Shown in pieces: positions 33,350 to 41,969 of a DNA stretch of 64,000 nt. The notes beneath the pieces were generated by a model, which was given only the letters and a program-made list of their open reading frames with translations, was not told the DNA's origin and searched no databases. The stretch is taken from assembly GCA_965203195.1 (NCBI GenBank), contig OZ241860.1, positions 124,001 through 188,000 of the forward strand, in the 5' to 3' direction. A program made the position numbers and the translations under genes. The DNA is from Bin87 sp965203195. Lineage in GTDB: Bacteria > Chloroflexota > Dehalococcoidia > Lucifugimonadales > UBA3495. Every line of letters begins with the position of its first letter. Position 1 is the stretch's first letter.

Positions 33350-34129
33350 TCAAGTGGCAATGCCGTGCCCCGCCATAAACTCCGCCAGCAGGCGATTGAA
33401 CACGGCCGCCTGCTCAAAGTGCGTGGAGTGCGCCGCCCCCGGCACAATTTCCAGCCGGCTTCCCGGTATCAGCCGGTGCACCGCCTCAATGACGGGAACC
33501 GGGAAAATCCGGTCCTCCGCGCCCACCACCAGCAGCGTGGGGATTGTCCCCAACCGGGCCAGGTCGCCGGCCTGCGGCCCGCCGGCGTTGCGGAACAGCC
33601 CCGATACCACGCTGACCGGCATCTCCTGGTTAATGCGCCCGATGGCGCCGTACAGAAAGGTCAACGCCGGCTGTTCCGCAATGAATGCGTCGCTCAACGC
33701 CCGGCGCAGGGGATCCTCCGGCGGATGCGTATCCGCCAGCAAGGATATTACCGAGGCGTCCCCAATGCCGCCGGTGGTATCCGCCAGCGTCAGCCCGGCT
33801 ACCCGTTCCGGGTGCGCCAGCGCGAACCCCAGGCAGGAAACGCCGCCCATCGACTGCGCCACCAGCAACGCCCGCTCCACCTGCAAATAGTCCAGCAGCG
33901 CCGTCAGATCGTCCACCATCGTCGCCGGTTCCGGCTGCCGCGCCGGCCCGCCCGTAAGCCCCCATCCCCGGTGGTCAAAGGCAATGCAGCGATACCTGTC
34001 CTGGAAGGCCGCCACCTGCTGCCACCAGCTGAGATGATTGCCGCCCCGCCCGTGGGCGAATACAATGGCGGGGCCGTCGCCGTGGCTTTCGTAAAACATT
34101 TGCGTGCCGTTGACTGGCGCGTAGGGCAT
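33350..34129 (-). CDS. alpha/beta hydrolase
   Basis: A 259-aa hydrolase with F-A-H-G-R-G-G-N (oxyanion loop), F-D-H-R-G-W-G, the nucleophile region V-A-Q-S-M-G-G, an acid in V-G-A-E-D-R-I-F and His in P-G-A-A-H-S-T. The catalytic triad is complete. The substrate is unknown. It heads toward a cluster of genes on the same strand (TenA, PIG-L, hotdog, TPR, GNAT). Confidence 0.9.
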   Translation of the reverse strand: MPYAPVNGTQMFYESHGDGPAIVFAHGRGGNHLSWWQQVAAFQDRYRCIAFDHRGWGLTGGPARQPEPATMVDDLTALLDYLQVERALLVAQSMGGVSCLGFALAHPERVAGLTLADTTGGIGDASVISLLADTHPPEDPLRRALSDAFIAEQPALTFLYGAIGRINQEMPVSVVSGLFRNAGGPQAGDLARLGTIPTLLVVGAEDRIFPVPVIEAVHRLIPGSRLEIVPGAAHSTHFEQAAVFNRLLAEFMAGHGIAT

Positions 34130-34200
34130 TGCGATTCCTCCTCTGATTGACTCCGGCTGTTACCCGCGGCTGGCTAACCCGGCTGATCGACCCGGGCGGG

Positions 34201-34854
34201 TTACACCGGCCACTGCTCCCTTCGGTAGGCGGCCTCCCAGAACAGATATTCGTACCGGCTGCTGGTCAGAAAGGCGCCGCGCATCGCCTCCCGCTCCTGC
34301 TCGCCCACCCGCGCCGCCATTTCGTCCACAAAACCCGTCCAGGCGTCCACGCTGGACTGCAAAAAGCCCTCCACATAAAAGCGCGTCCACTGCCCGTACA
34401 GGGGATGCTCCGACTGGCCCACTTCGTCTTTGAGCAGATGATAAGTCCAGGGACAGGGCAGCAGGCTGGCCGCCGTCGGCCCCAGTCCGCTCTGCGCCGC
34501 CGTGGCCAGCATATGGTTCACATAGGCCGTATTCGTCGGCGAGCGGGGCGTGGCGGCCACGCCGTCCATCGTCAGCCCGGCCGACGCAATGAGTCGGTGA
34601 TGCAGGGGCCGTTCCACGGGCGTCATCACCCGCTGCGCCAGCTGTTGCAACAGATCCGCATCGGGCGCTTTCGCCAGCGCCAGCGCCACGGCCCGCCCGA
34701 ATCCTTCCAGGTAGTGATAATCCTGCCCCAGGTAGTACTGAAAAGTCGCCAGCGGCAGGCTGCCGTCCTTGATTTCGCGCAGGAAAGGGTGCGCGAAAAT
34801 TGCCTGCCAGATAGGTTGCGCCTCGTTGCGGAGCTGTTCGCTGAAACCGGCCAT
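34201..34854 (-). CDS. tenA: TenA family thiaminase II-like protein
   Basis: 217 aa. The TenA fold is clear: F-Q-Y-Y-L-G-Q-D-Y-H-Y-L near residue 50, the active-site Cys in L-L-P-C-P-W (about 137), and the late F-W-E-A-A-Y. TenA hydrolyses aminopyrimidine or degraded thiamine for salvage. No TPP element precedes it, so regulation differs from the thiG operon. It lies downstream of the PIG-L gene with an 18-base gap. Confidence 0.9.
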   Translation of the reverse strand: MAGFSEQLRNEAQPIWQAIFAHPFLREIKDGSLPLATFQYYLGQDYHYLEGFGRAVALALAKAPDADLLQQLAQRVMTPVERPLHHRLIASAGLTMDGVAATPRSPTNTAYVNHMLATAAQSGLGPTAASLLPCPWTYHLLKDEVGQSEHPLYGQWTRFYVEGFLQSSVDAWTGFVDEMAARVGEQEREAMRGAFLTSSRYEYLFWEAAYRREQWPV

Positions 34855-34872
34855 TGCTGCCCCTCCCCCGAT

Positions 34873-35622
34873 TTAGAACGACTCGTTGATCAGCACCAGC
34901 TCCGCATAGGATGCGTGTTCGCACCCGAAAGCGGCGCCGGCGTCCCGCGCGTGCGCGGTGAGAAACTCAAAGGGGCCCTCGCCCACATCGCCCAGATTTT
35001 CCAGATAAGCCCGGTGTTCCCGCAGGGACGCCATCCCGGTTTCCCAGTACCCGGAAACATCCACCGCGTGGGTCGGATTGGTGGAGCCGAACACCGCCAC
35101 GAAGCGAACTTCGTTCCAGGGTTCATAGCCTTCGGCCAGCAGTTCGGGGAAAATCCAGCGGTTGCCGGCATCGCGGGCGGCGTCAAATACGGCCAGGCCG
35201 ACCCAGCGGTGGTCCGCCATATTCAGGTGGCCGCTGAAAAATTGCAGATGGTGGTTGATGGTTATCACCACATCGGGCCGGTGCCGCCGTATCGCCCGGC
35301 TCAAATCCCGGCGCAGGGGCAGTCCGTATTCAATCACGCCGTCGGTGTAGTCCAGAAACTCCACCGTGTCCACGCCGACCACCCGCGCGCTGTTGATTTC
35401 CTCCCGGGCGCGCAGCGGCGCCACTTCCCAAGGGGGCATCCCGTCAATCCCCGCTTCGCCCCGGCTGGCCATCAGGTACACGATGCGCTTGCCTTGCGCC
35501 GTCCACTTGGCCACGGCTGCCGCCGCCCCGTACTCCAGGTCGTCGGGGTGGGCCACGATGGCCAGGGCGGTTTGCCAGTTTTCCGGGACGGCGGCGGACA
35601 GGGCGGCAGGGGACGGCCTCAT
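34873..35622 (-). CDS. PIG-L family deacetylase
   Basis: A 249-aa protein with the zinc motif A-H-P-D-D at residue 24, then R-G-E-A-G and R-A-R-E-E, and the second His in Y-T-D-G-V...I-N-H-H. Members remove N-acetyl groups from sugar derivatives, for example in mycothiol- or bacillithiol-type synthesis or from natural products. Substrate unknown here; no partner glycosyltransferase is adjacent. Confidence 0.9.
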   Translation of the reverse strand: MRPSPAALSAAVPENWQTALAIVAHPDDLEYGAAAAVAKWTAQGKRIVYLMASRGEAGIDGMPPWEVAPLRAREEINSARVVGVDTVEFLDYTDGVIEYGLPLRRDLSRAIRRHRPDVVITINHHLQFFSGHLNMADHRWVGLAVFDAARDAGNRWIFPELLAEGYEPWNEVRFVAVFGSTNPTHAVDVSGYWETGMASLREHRAYLENLGDVGEGPFEFLTAHARDAGAAFGCEHASYAELVLINESF

Positions 35623-35671
35623 ACTGGTACTTCCTCCGGGTTTGTCGGGCGGGTATTTGCGCTATATGGTA

Positions 35672-36496
35672 TCAGAGCCGGCGGGGGCTGGGGGTAGCAA
35701 TGGCGCTGTCGCCCACCGCCACCACATCACCCCGGCCATTGCCCTGGCGGCGCGCCAATATGGCGAGACGCCATGCCAGGGAACCGTCCGGCCGGCGGTC
35801 GCGCGCCGTGACCACGGCGGTAGCAATCAAGGCATCCCCGGCACGGCTGCCGTCCGGGTCGGGATAGGCCAGCGCCAGCCGGCCGCCCCAGCGGAAATCA
35901 TCCCCAAAGTAGTAGCCCAGGCCAGCTTCCAGCCAGCCGGCGATGAGGGCCGTCGTCTCCGCTTCCGCCGGCAGGGTCAATGCTCCCAGCGGCAGCGTAT
36001 CGCCCGGCCCGACCCCGGCCAATCCGCCGGCGGCAATGGCCGGCGCCGGTTCCCCGGCGTCAACCGCCGGCGTCGCGGCCCGACCGGAATGCGTCCCGGC
36101 CCGATCGGAATGCGCCCCGGCGAGGCCAAAGATGGCCTCGGAGCGCAGTATCTCCGTGCCGATTTCGTCCACCGCGAAAGCGGCTACCCGCAGCCGGGAC
36201 GGGCGTCCGTCCGCATCGTCTGTCTCCCGCAGCCAGCCGCCCACCTGCACCCGCCGGCCGGGAACCGGGGGCCGGAAAAATTCCAGCCGCCGCCACAACG
36301 TCGTCAGCGACAGCGGCCCGCAGCGTTGCCGCAGCAGCGCGCGGCAGTCATCCGCCAGCAGGTTGGGATAATGCCCGCCCTCGCCCACCAGCGCCCGGTA
36401 CCCGGCCAGATCGTCGCCGTCAACGGGATACTCCAGGTTGCCCAGCTGCGCGCCGGGCGACAACTCCGTCCCTGATACGCCGCGCATCGCGCCCAC
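35672..36496 (-). CDS. hotdog-fold (MaoC-like) protein
   Basis: 274 aa from a GTG that shares one base with the TPR-gene stop (an ATG at 36487 is possible). The first half (L-E-Y-P-V-D-G-D-D-L...Y-P-N-L-L-A-D-D) and second half (W-R-R-L-E-F-F-R-P-P-V-P-G-R-R-V-Q-V) look like two hotdog domains, as in double-hotdog dehydratases, with a low-complexity Ala-rich stretch between them. It may act on a CoA or ACP thioester; the substrate is not clear. Confidence 0.75.
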   Translation of the reverse strand: MGAMRGVSGTELSPGAQLGNLEYPVDGDDLAGYRALVGEGGHYPNLLADDCRALLRQRCGPLSLTTLWRRLEFFRPPVPGRRVQVGGWLRETDDADGRPSRLRVAAFAVDEIGTEILRSEAIFGLAGAHSDRAGTHSGRAATPAVDAGEPAPAIAAGGLAGVGPGDTLPLGALTLPAEAETTALIAGWLEAGLGYYFGDDFRWGGRLALAYPDPDGSRAGDALIATAVVTARDRRPDGSLAWRLAILARRQGNGRGDVVAVGDSAIATPSPRRL

Positions 36497-37452
36497 TATG
36501 CGCCGCCGCCGGTGCTGCCGCCGGCGCGCCGGGCGTATTCGCGCCAGTCCGATGACGCGGCCGCCGCGTTGCCCAGCGCCTGATGCGCCCGGGCCCGGCT
36601 GCGGTAAGCGGCAGCCAGCTCCGGGTTCCGGGCCAGGGCGGCGTCGTAATCGGCGATGGCAGCGGTATGTTCGCCCAGATCGGCGCGGGCTGCGCCCCGG
36701 TTGTGATAAAGCGTCGCCGTGTCCATACCGCAGGATTCGGCGGCGTCAAAATCGGCGATGGCGGCCAGCGTCTCGCCCAGGTTGCGCCGCGCGATGCCCC
36801 GGTTGTACCGGGCGTTAGCAAAACCCGGTGCCCGGGCAATGGCGGCGTCATAGTCGGCGATCGCGGCGGCGTAGTCCCCCCGGTCGCTGCGCAAATTGCC
36901 CCTGGCGTAGCGGTAATCCGGCTCTCCCGGACGCAGCGCAATGGCCTGGTCGTAACAGGCCAGCGCCGTATCCTCCTCGCCCAGATCCCGGTGGGCAATG
37001 CCCAGGTTGTAAAAGGCGTTGGCGTGTTCCGGGTTGATGCGGATGCCGGCCCGGAAATCGGCGATGGCTTCCGGGTAGCGGGCCAGGGCGATTTGCGCCA
37101 CGCCGCGCGCGTAATAATAATCGGCGTCGTCCGGCTCCAGGCCAATGGCGGCGGTATAGTCGCTGATGGCGTCCTCGTAAAACCCCAGCTGGCGGCGCAC
37201 CACCCCCCGCGCGTAGTATGGCGCCGGATAGTCCGGGTCGGCCACAATCGCCCGCGTGTAATCCGCCACCGCCTGGTCCAGGTCGCCGCCGTTGCGGTGC
37301 GCCAGCCCCCGGTAGTAGTAGGCCGGGGCGAAGTCGTCGTTCAGTTCCAGCGCTCGGTTGAAATCGGCAATGGCCGCCGGCGCCTGGCCCGCCTGCAACG
37401 CCAACTGGCCGCGCGCCGTGTAATGAAACTCGGTAGGCAAATCGCCCGGCAT
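36496..37452 (-). CDS. tetratricopeptide-repeat protein
   Basis: 318 aa from the ATG at 37452; a longer frame would run through the acetyltransferase gene and is rejected. Nearly the whole protein is made of about eight 34-residue TPR units with the pattern A-I-A-D-Y-x-x-A-I-x-x-x-P-x-x-A-x-A-Y-Y-x-R-G. Likely a scaffold for protein assembly. No signal peptide. Follows the GNAT gene with a short gap. Confidence 0.9.
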   Translation of the reverse strand: MPGDLPTEFHYTARGQLALQAGQAPAAIADFNRALELNDDFAPAYYYRGLAHRNGGDLDQAVADYTRAIVADPDYPAPYYARGVVRRQLGFYEDAISDYTAAIGLEPDDADYYYARGVAQIALARYPEAIADFRAGIRINPEHANAFYNLGIAHRDLGEEDTALACYDQAIALRPGEPDYRYARGNLRSDRGDYAAAIADYDAAIARAPGFANARYNRGIARRNLGETLAAIADFDAAESCGMDTATLYHNRGAARADLGEHTAAIADYDAALARNPELAAAYRSRARAHQALGNAAAASSDWREYARRAGGSTGGGA

Positions 37453-37487
37453 CGTCAAAGCCGTCCCGTCCCTGTCCGCCGGCGGGT

Positions 37488-37934
37488 CTAAAATTCCGTC
37501 AGGTACATATCGTATTGCGCGTGCGCCATTCCGGCCGCTTCGTAGGCGCGCTTCGCCCCGGCGTTGTCCCGCATCACATACAGGCGCAGACCGTGGACAT
37601 CGCCTTGCGCCTCCGCCAGGGCGCGCAGCCGCCGGTACAGCCTGCTGAATACCCCGGCGCGGCGGTGTCCCGGCCGGACATAGACCGACTGCAACCACCA
37701 GATCCAGCCGTTGCGCCAGTCGCTCCATTCGTAAGTGACCATCACCTGGCCGGCGGGCGCGCCGTCGATTTCCGCCAGCAGATAGAAGGCTTTGCCCCCG
37801 TCGGCCAGAGCGGCCGCCACGCCGGCGGCCAGGATTGCCGGATCCAGGACGACATCCTCCGATTCCAGCGCCATGGCGGCGTTGAACTCGGCAATGATCG
37901 CCACATCATCCGGGGTTGCGTTGCGTATTTCCAT
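37488..37934 (-). CDS. GNAT family N-acetyltransferase
   Basis: 148 aa; begins M-E-I-R-N-A-T-P-D-D-V. The acetyl-CoA site is V-R-P-G-H-R-R-A-G-V (a variant of R-x-x-G-x-G/A) and the final part G-L-R-L-Y-V...N-A-G-A-K-R-A-Y-E-A-A-G-M is typical. Substrate unknown. It is the first gene of a minus-strand group that includes TPR and hotdog genes. Confidence 0.92.
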   Translation of the reverse strand: MEIRNATPDDVAIIAEFNAAMALESEDVVLDPAILAAGVAAALADGGKAFYLLAEIDGAPAGQVMVTYEWSDWRNGWIWWLQSVYVRPGHRRAGVFSRLYRRLRALAEAQGDVHGLRLYVMRDNAGAKRAYEAAGMAHAQYDMYLTEF

Positions 37935-37971
37935 AGCCTGCTCCCTGGCGGCATATTCTAATGACCGGCGC

Positions 37972-37977
37972 TATAAT
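37972..37977 (+). promoter_or_regulatory. -10 box TATAAT for the peptidase gene
   Basis: TATAAT 50 bases before the ATG; no strong -35 visible. Confidence 0.4.
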
Positions 37978-38027
37978 AGCGCAACCCAACCCGCCGGCCG
38001 CTAACGCCCTGGATTCCGAGGTGTCCA

Positions 38028-39110
38028 ATGCCCAATCAGGAACGACTGGTCAACGATTTCAGCGACCTGGTACGAATTGACAGCCCCTCCGGCGAGGAAT
38101 GGGATGTCGCCCGCCATCTTTCCGACCGGCTGGCCGGCCTGGGCTTCCAGGTGGGCCGGGACGAACACGGCAATGTCATCGCCCGGGAGGATGGCGACCG
38201 CCCGCTGCTGCTCTCCGCCCATATGGACACCGTGAACCCCGGCCGCAGCATCAAGCCCCAGGTAGTGGGCGACCGCATCACTTCCGACGGCAACACCATC
38301 CTCGGCGGCGACTGCAAAGCCGGCGTGGCCGCCATCCTGGAAGCCCTGCAAACCGTCCGCGACGAAGGCCGCCCCCGGCGCCCGGTGCAGGTAGTGTTCA
38401 CCCGGGGCGAGGAAATCGGGCTGGTCGGCGCCTCCAACCTGGACTTTACGATGCTCTCCGCCACCGAAGCCGTGGTCTTTGACGGCAACGGCCCCGTCAA
38501 TACCATCACCGGCGGCAGCCCCACCTATATGGCCTTTGACATTGACATTCGCGGCCGGGGCGCCCACGCCGGCGTGGAGCCGGAAAAGGGCCTCTCCGCC
38601 ATCAAAATCGCCAGCGACCTCATCGCCCAGCTGCCCCAGGGCCGGATGGACGAGGAAACGACCTTCAACATCGCCACCATCACCGGCGGCACCGTGCGCA
38701 ACGCCGTGCCTTCGGAGGCAAAAATAACCGGCGAATTCCGCAGTATGAACACGGAATCCCTGGAACTGCTGCGGATGCAGCTCCTCGCCACCATCGGCAA
38801 AATCCGCGGCCGCTATGCCGAAGCGGAAATCACCGAAAAGCTGGAGATGATGTTCCAGATGTACCGCCTGGATCCCAACGAGGCCACCGCCCAACTGGTC
38901 ACCCGCGTGATGCGGGATATGGGCTTGCAACCCGACATCCGGCCCTCCGGCGGGGGCACCGACGGCAATGTGTTCCGGCTGCACGGCATTGAGAGCGTGG
39001 TGGTAGGGATGGCCACCAACCAGATGCACACCATAGACGAGTATGTGGTCATCCCCGACCTGCTGGACACGGCGCGCTTCTGCGAACAGCTGATGACCTA
39101 CGGGGCGTGA
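38028..39110 (+). CDS. M20/M42-type metallopeptidase (tripeptidase T-like)
   Basis: 360 aa. Zinc-ligand motifs: S-A-H-M-D-T-V-N-P-G (H), G-G-D-C-K-A-G (D), T-R-G-E-E-I-G-L (E-E), and V-F-D-G-N-G. A dimerisation domain follows and the last His is in M-A-T-N-Q-M-H-T. It resembles PepT/CPG2 type enzymes that cleave small peptides or N-acyl amino acids. Monocistronic, with its own terminator. Confidence 0.92.
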   Translation: MPNQERLVNDFSDLVRIDSPSGEEWDVARHLSDRLAGLGFQVGRDEHGNVIAREDGDRPLLLSAHMDTVNPGRSIKPQVVGDRITSDGNTILGGDCKAGVAAILEALQTVRDEGRPRRPVQVVFTRGEEIGLVGASNLDFTMLSATEAVVFDGNGPVNTITGGSPTYMAFDIDIRGRGAHAGVEPEKGLSAIKIASDLIAQLPQGRMDEETTFNIATITGGTVRNAVPSEAKITGEFRSMNTESLELLRMQLLATIGKIRGRYAEAEITEKLEMMFQMYRLDPNEATAQLVTRVMRDMGLQPDIRPSGGGTDGNVFRLHGIESVVVGMATNQMHTIDEYVVIPDLLDTARFCEQLMTYGA

Positions 39111-39147
39111 GTCGGGGGCAGGCCGCCTGCTTGCGAGGCAATGGAAA

Positions 39148-39190
39148 AGGCCGGATACCGTTTTGCACAGAGAGTCGGTATCCGACCTTT
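39148..39190 (+). terminator. rho-independent terminator
   Basis: Stem AGGCCGGATACCG / CGGTATCCGACCT with TTTTT after it. Ends the peptidase gene. Confidence 0.85.
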
Positions 39191-39213
39191 TTCTGCGGCG
39201 GCCGCTTGACGAT

Positions 39214-40116
39214 TCAGAGATCAGCGAAATAGTTTTCGTCAACCTCCTGTATTTTATAGACGGCTTTGACGACCACACCGACTTCGTACTCAATCATGAG
39301 CTTCGCCAGCTTGGGGCCATCAATCAGCATGATGGTCTTGTTGTTTCTGGCGACCTCGGCTGCGGTTTTTTGGGCATCCTGACTGAAACGGGAGGTAGTG
39401 ATGAACACGCCCTTCGATGCCCCGTGCGGGTCAAGGCTGCCGGAAAAGGTGCGTATCTCCGGCTCTCCAACGTGGGCTTTGTCCCAACGCTTGGCCTGGA
39501 TATAGACCCTCTCAAACCCCAGACGATCTTGAGTCACGATGCCATCAATGCCGCCGTCGCCGGTGCGTCCCACCCGACGCCCGCGTCCGTAGCCAATCTT
39601 GACCAGCAGCTCGACTACCAGATCCTCAAAGCGTTCCGGCGACACGGCTTTGATGCTGTCCAGCAATTCGTCAGCCAGCCTGGTTTGCAATTGCTCGTAG
39701 GCTACTTCGAACTGCTCGTCCGGAGATACATCACCAGCAGCCGGGACGATGAGGGGAACGGGCGGCGTATCCTCCTCCTGCTCCGCGGCGAGCATATTGA
39801 GTTGGGCCGGGTCCAAAGCGTCGGTGTGCTGTTCCAGATACCGGCGCCCGCTTTCGGTTATCCGGTAGCGCCCGCGATTTTCGCCCCGCGCTGGCGCGTC
39901 CAGTAACCCGGCTTTCTTGAGCAGATGCATGGAGTACCGGGTATGTTTCTCAACCCGAAACGCCCCATGCGGTGTCCTTTCCTGCAAACCCTCCTCGTCC
40001 AACGAGAGCATCGGCACCAGTTCCGTGAGGATTTCTTTGTAGGAGAGCCTCCCTGCGTTTTTAGCCGTAATTTCCAAGATTGGGCGCAGAAACGCCCGTT
40101 GCGGTGGTAAGGCCAT
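39214..40116 (-). CDS. mrr: Mrr-type restriction endonuclease
   Basis: 300 aa from the ATG at 40116; a TTG 22 codons earlier is less likely because Mrr proteins usually begin M-A-L-P. The N-terminal Mrr_N winged-helix (A-F-L-R-P-I-L-E-I ... Y-R-I-T-E-S-G-R-R-Y-L) is followed by a PD-(D/E)XK Mrr catalytic domain: F-E-D-L-V-V-E-L-L, D-G-G-I-D-G and Q-A-K-R-W. This type cuts methylated or otherwise modified DNA. It has its own promoter at 40202 and an inverted repeat in the leader. The endogenous methyltransferases of this window must make marks that it does not cut. Confidence 0.92.
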   Translation of the reverse strand: MALPPQRAFLRPILEITAKNAGRLSYKEILTELVPMLSLDEEGLQERTPHGAFRVEKHTRYSMHLLKKAGLLDAPARGENRGRYRITESGRRYLEQHTDALDPAQLNMLAAEQEEDTPPVPLIVPAAGDVSPDEQFEVAYEQLQTRLADELLDSIKAVSPERFEDLVVELLVKIGYGRGRRVGRTGDGGIDGIVTQDRLGFERVYIQAKRWDKAHVGEPEIRTFSGSLDPHGASKGVFITTSRFSQDAQKTAAEVARNNKTIMLIDGPKLAKLMIEYEVGVVVKAVYKIQEVDENYFADL

Positions 40117-40154
40117 TTTGCGATCCAGTGCGTGGATTAGTACTCGCTGAGTAA

Positions 40155-40173
40155 GTAACCGTGTCCCGGTTAC
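40155..40173. promoter_or_regulatory. inverted repeat in the mrr leader, possible operator
   Basis: GTAACCG-N5-CGGTTAC, perfectly palindromic arms, between the mrr promoter and its ATG. Placement suggests a repressor site or leader hairpin. Confidence 0.55.
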
Positions 40174-40201
40174 GATAGTCAATCAGCCTGCACTTACCGC
40201 T

Positions 40202-40230
40202 AGCTTAGCGAGGTCTCAGCGCGTTGTCAA
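40202..40230 (-). promoter_or_regulatory. promoter of mrr
   Basis: Minus strand TTGACA (40225-40230), 17-base spacer, TAAGCT (40202-40207). The -35 is a perfect consensus. It starts immediately after the T-run of the preceding terminator. Confidence 0.75.
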
Positions 40231-40231
40231 T

Positions 40232-40266
40232 AAAAAAGCGGGGCTGCCTCGCCAGAGGGCAGCCCC
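40232..40266 (-). terminator. rho-independent terminator of the RNase D unit
   Basis: Stem GGGGCTGCC/GGCAGCCCC on the minus strand followed by GCTTTTTTA. Separates the 86-aa gene from the mrr promoter. Confidence 0.85.
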
Positions 40267-40300
40267 AATACCGGATTGTGCGCCGCGTCGCATTATGGCT

Positions 40301-40561
40301 TCAGGCGAGCAGTTCGCGCAGCTCGGCGTAATGCTCAAACCGCAGGCCGACATCGCCCGGGTCAAGCTTGCCCTCCGCCCGCCACAGCGACATATCGCCC
40401 ACGTGCCGGGCTATGGTCTGCCGCTGCTGCTCCGTCAGATCCTCCCAGGCTTTCAGCCGCCACTCGTCGGGCAGCGCCTTGTTGAGGGCGTCGTAGCAGT
40501 ACCACTCCGGTTCTTTGGCAAGGAGAGTTTTCGCCAAGTCGATGATGCTGTTGCCGGGCAT
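40301..40561 (-). CDS. 86-aa hypothetical protein downstream of RNase D
   Basis: The ATG at 40561 is chosen; a longer frame would run through the RNase D gene. The product (M-P-G-N-S-I-I-D-L-A-K-T-L-L-A-K-E-P-E-W-Y-C-Y-D...) is helical with several Trp residues and a conserved-looking end (F-E-H-Y-A-E-L-R-E-L). No family recognised. Follows RNase D by 29 bases; likely co-transcribed. Confidence 0.65.
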   Translation of the reverse strand: MPGNSIIDLAKTLLAKEPEWYCYDALNKALPDEWRLKAWEDLTEQQRQTIARHVGDMSLWRAEGKLDPGDVGLRFEHYAELRELLA

Positions 40562-40590
40562 AAAATAACCTCCATCGTTGTGAATTCCCG

Positions 40591-41739
40591 TCACTGCCAC
40601 CCCGCCGCCCCAACCAGCTCCGCCAGCCCGTCCCCAAACTCGGCCCGCTGCCACCGCCGCACGATGCCGTCCGCGCCCCCCGCCAGTTCCCCGGCCAGGC
40701 AATCCGGCGCCAGGGCGATGCGTTCCAAACTCCGCGTGGGCCAGATGTGCGACACCGCCAGTCCCAGCTCGGCGCCCAGCCCGGCCCGCCACTGCTTCAG
40801 CGCCTTCAGCCGTTCCCGCCGCTCTGATGTCCAGAGCTCGCGGGCGCCGTCCCCTTTCTCCGGCGGGGGCGGTTCCGGGTTCGCCAGCCCCTTCCGCAGG
40901 GCATCCAGCAGTTCGCCGTAGCAGCGGTGGGCGAGCAGGCCGCCCACGCCCCGTTCCACCACGCCCTCCGACTGCGCCAGCAGCAGCAAATCGGCGTTGC
41001 TGGCCGCCTGGGCCGGCGGCATATTCCAGACGCAGGCTTTGCCGTCCCGAAAGGCGTACAGCTCTTGCAGAACCGCCGCCTGGCGCGGGGTCAGCGTATC
41101 CCAGCCCTTCACCCGCCGGTACGCCGTCTCCAGCGGTTCCTCCGGGGGATGGCGCAAGGCGGCGATGCGCTGGTATTCCTCCCGCGCCCACTCCGCCCGG
41201 CCCAAAGCGTCCAGGTGGCCTTGCAGGGCGTCGGTTAACGGCAGCAGGTAGCTGACATCGCCGGCGGCGTACTCCAGCGCCCGCTCCGACAGCGGCCTTT
41301 GCCCCCAGTTGGACACCTGCATACGCGGGTCTTTGGGAATGCTGACGCCGCAGAACTCCTCCAGCACCGCGCCCAGGTTGGGCCGGCTTACCCCCAGCAG
41401 CCGGGCGGCCATTCCGGTGTCAAACAGGTTGCGCGCCTCAAAACCGAAATCCCGGTGAAAAAAGCGCACGTCCTCCTCGCCGCCGTGCAGCGTCTTGACG
41501 ATGGCGTCATCGGCCAGCAGCGCCCCCAGCGCGGACAGATCCGGCACGGACAGCGGGTCCAGCAGCCAAGTCTGCCGTCCGTCCGCAATCTGGATGAGGC
41601 AGATGCGTTCCCGGTAGGCGAAACGCCCGTTGCGCTCCGTGTCCAGCGCCAGGCGCGGCGCGGTGCCCAGGCCGGCGGCCACCGCGTCCCAGTCCGACTG
41701 CCGGCTGATGTAATGGTAATGATGATAATGATTGGGCAA
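40591..41739 (-). CDS. rnd: ribonuclease D
   Basis: Start is uncertain: an unusual TTG (41739) gives 382 aa beginning P-N-H-Y-H-H-Y-H-Y; an ATG upstream (41895) would add a 52-residue low-complexity tail. DEDD 3'-5' exonuclease motifs are L-A-L-D-T-E-R, G-G-E-E-D-V-R-F, and Y-A-A-G-D-V-S-Y. A C-terminal HRDC domain follows (D-T-L-T-P-R-Q-A-A-V-L). It trims tRNA and other RNAs. The aldolase gene is divergent. Confidence 0.88.
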   Translation of the reverse strand: MPNHYHHYHYISRQSDWDAVAAGLGTAPRLALDTERNGRFAYRERICLIQIADGRQTWLLDPLSVPDLSALGALLADDAIVKTLHGGEEDVRFFHRDFGFEARNLFDTGMAARLLGVSRPNLGAVLEEFCGVSIPKDPRMQVSNWGQRPLSERALEYAAGDVSYLLPLTDALQGHLDALGRAEWAREEYQRIAALRHPPEEPLETAYRRVKGWDTLTPRQAAVLQELYAFRDGKACVWNMPPAQAASNADLLLLAQSEGVVERGVGGLLAHRCYGELLDALRKGLANPEPPPPEKGDGARELWTSERRERLKALKQWRAGLGAELGLAVSHIWPTRSLERIALAPDCLAGELAGGADGIVRRWQRAEFGDGLAELVGAAGWQ

Positions 41740-41897
41740 AGGACGTTCCTGCGCGCCGGCGGGCAGTGGCGGCGATTTCCGCTGACCGCAGCGATTTTCG
41801 CCGGGCAGTTTAGCACAAATCGCGCCTTGTCGCCCGCCCGGCGCCCGTCGGTCAGCGCCGGCCGCCGGCCGGCGCCCGCAATCCGCCGCCGCCATGC

Positions 41898-41903
41898 TAT
41901 ACT
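41898..41903 (+). promoter_or_regulatory. -10 box TATACT for the aldolase gene
   Basis: TATACTGCCCCGCA is identical to the box before the gamma-glutamyltransferase gene at 28460. No good -35. Confidence 0.4.
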
Positions 41904-41969
41904 GCCCCGCAAGTCAATCACCTCGCCATCGCAAGGCAACCAACCCCCCGGCAAGGAGCACCTACTAAA

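Noticed and set aside
36496..37728. 410-aa version of the TPR protein
   Set aside because: Its first 92 codons overlap the acetyltransferase gene; the ATG at 37452 gives a clean TPR protein.
40116..40182. TTG start for Mrr at 40182
   Set aside because: It would add 22 residues across a palindrome in the leader; the ATG at 40116 starts M-A-L-P like other Mrr proteins.
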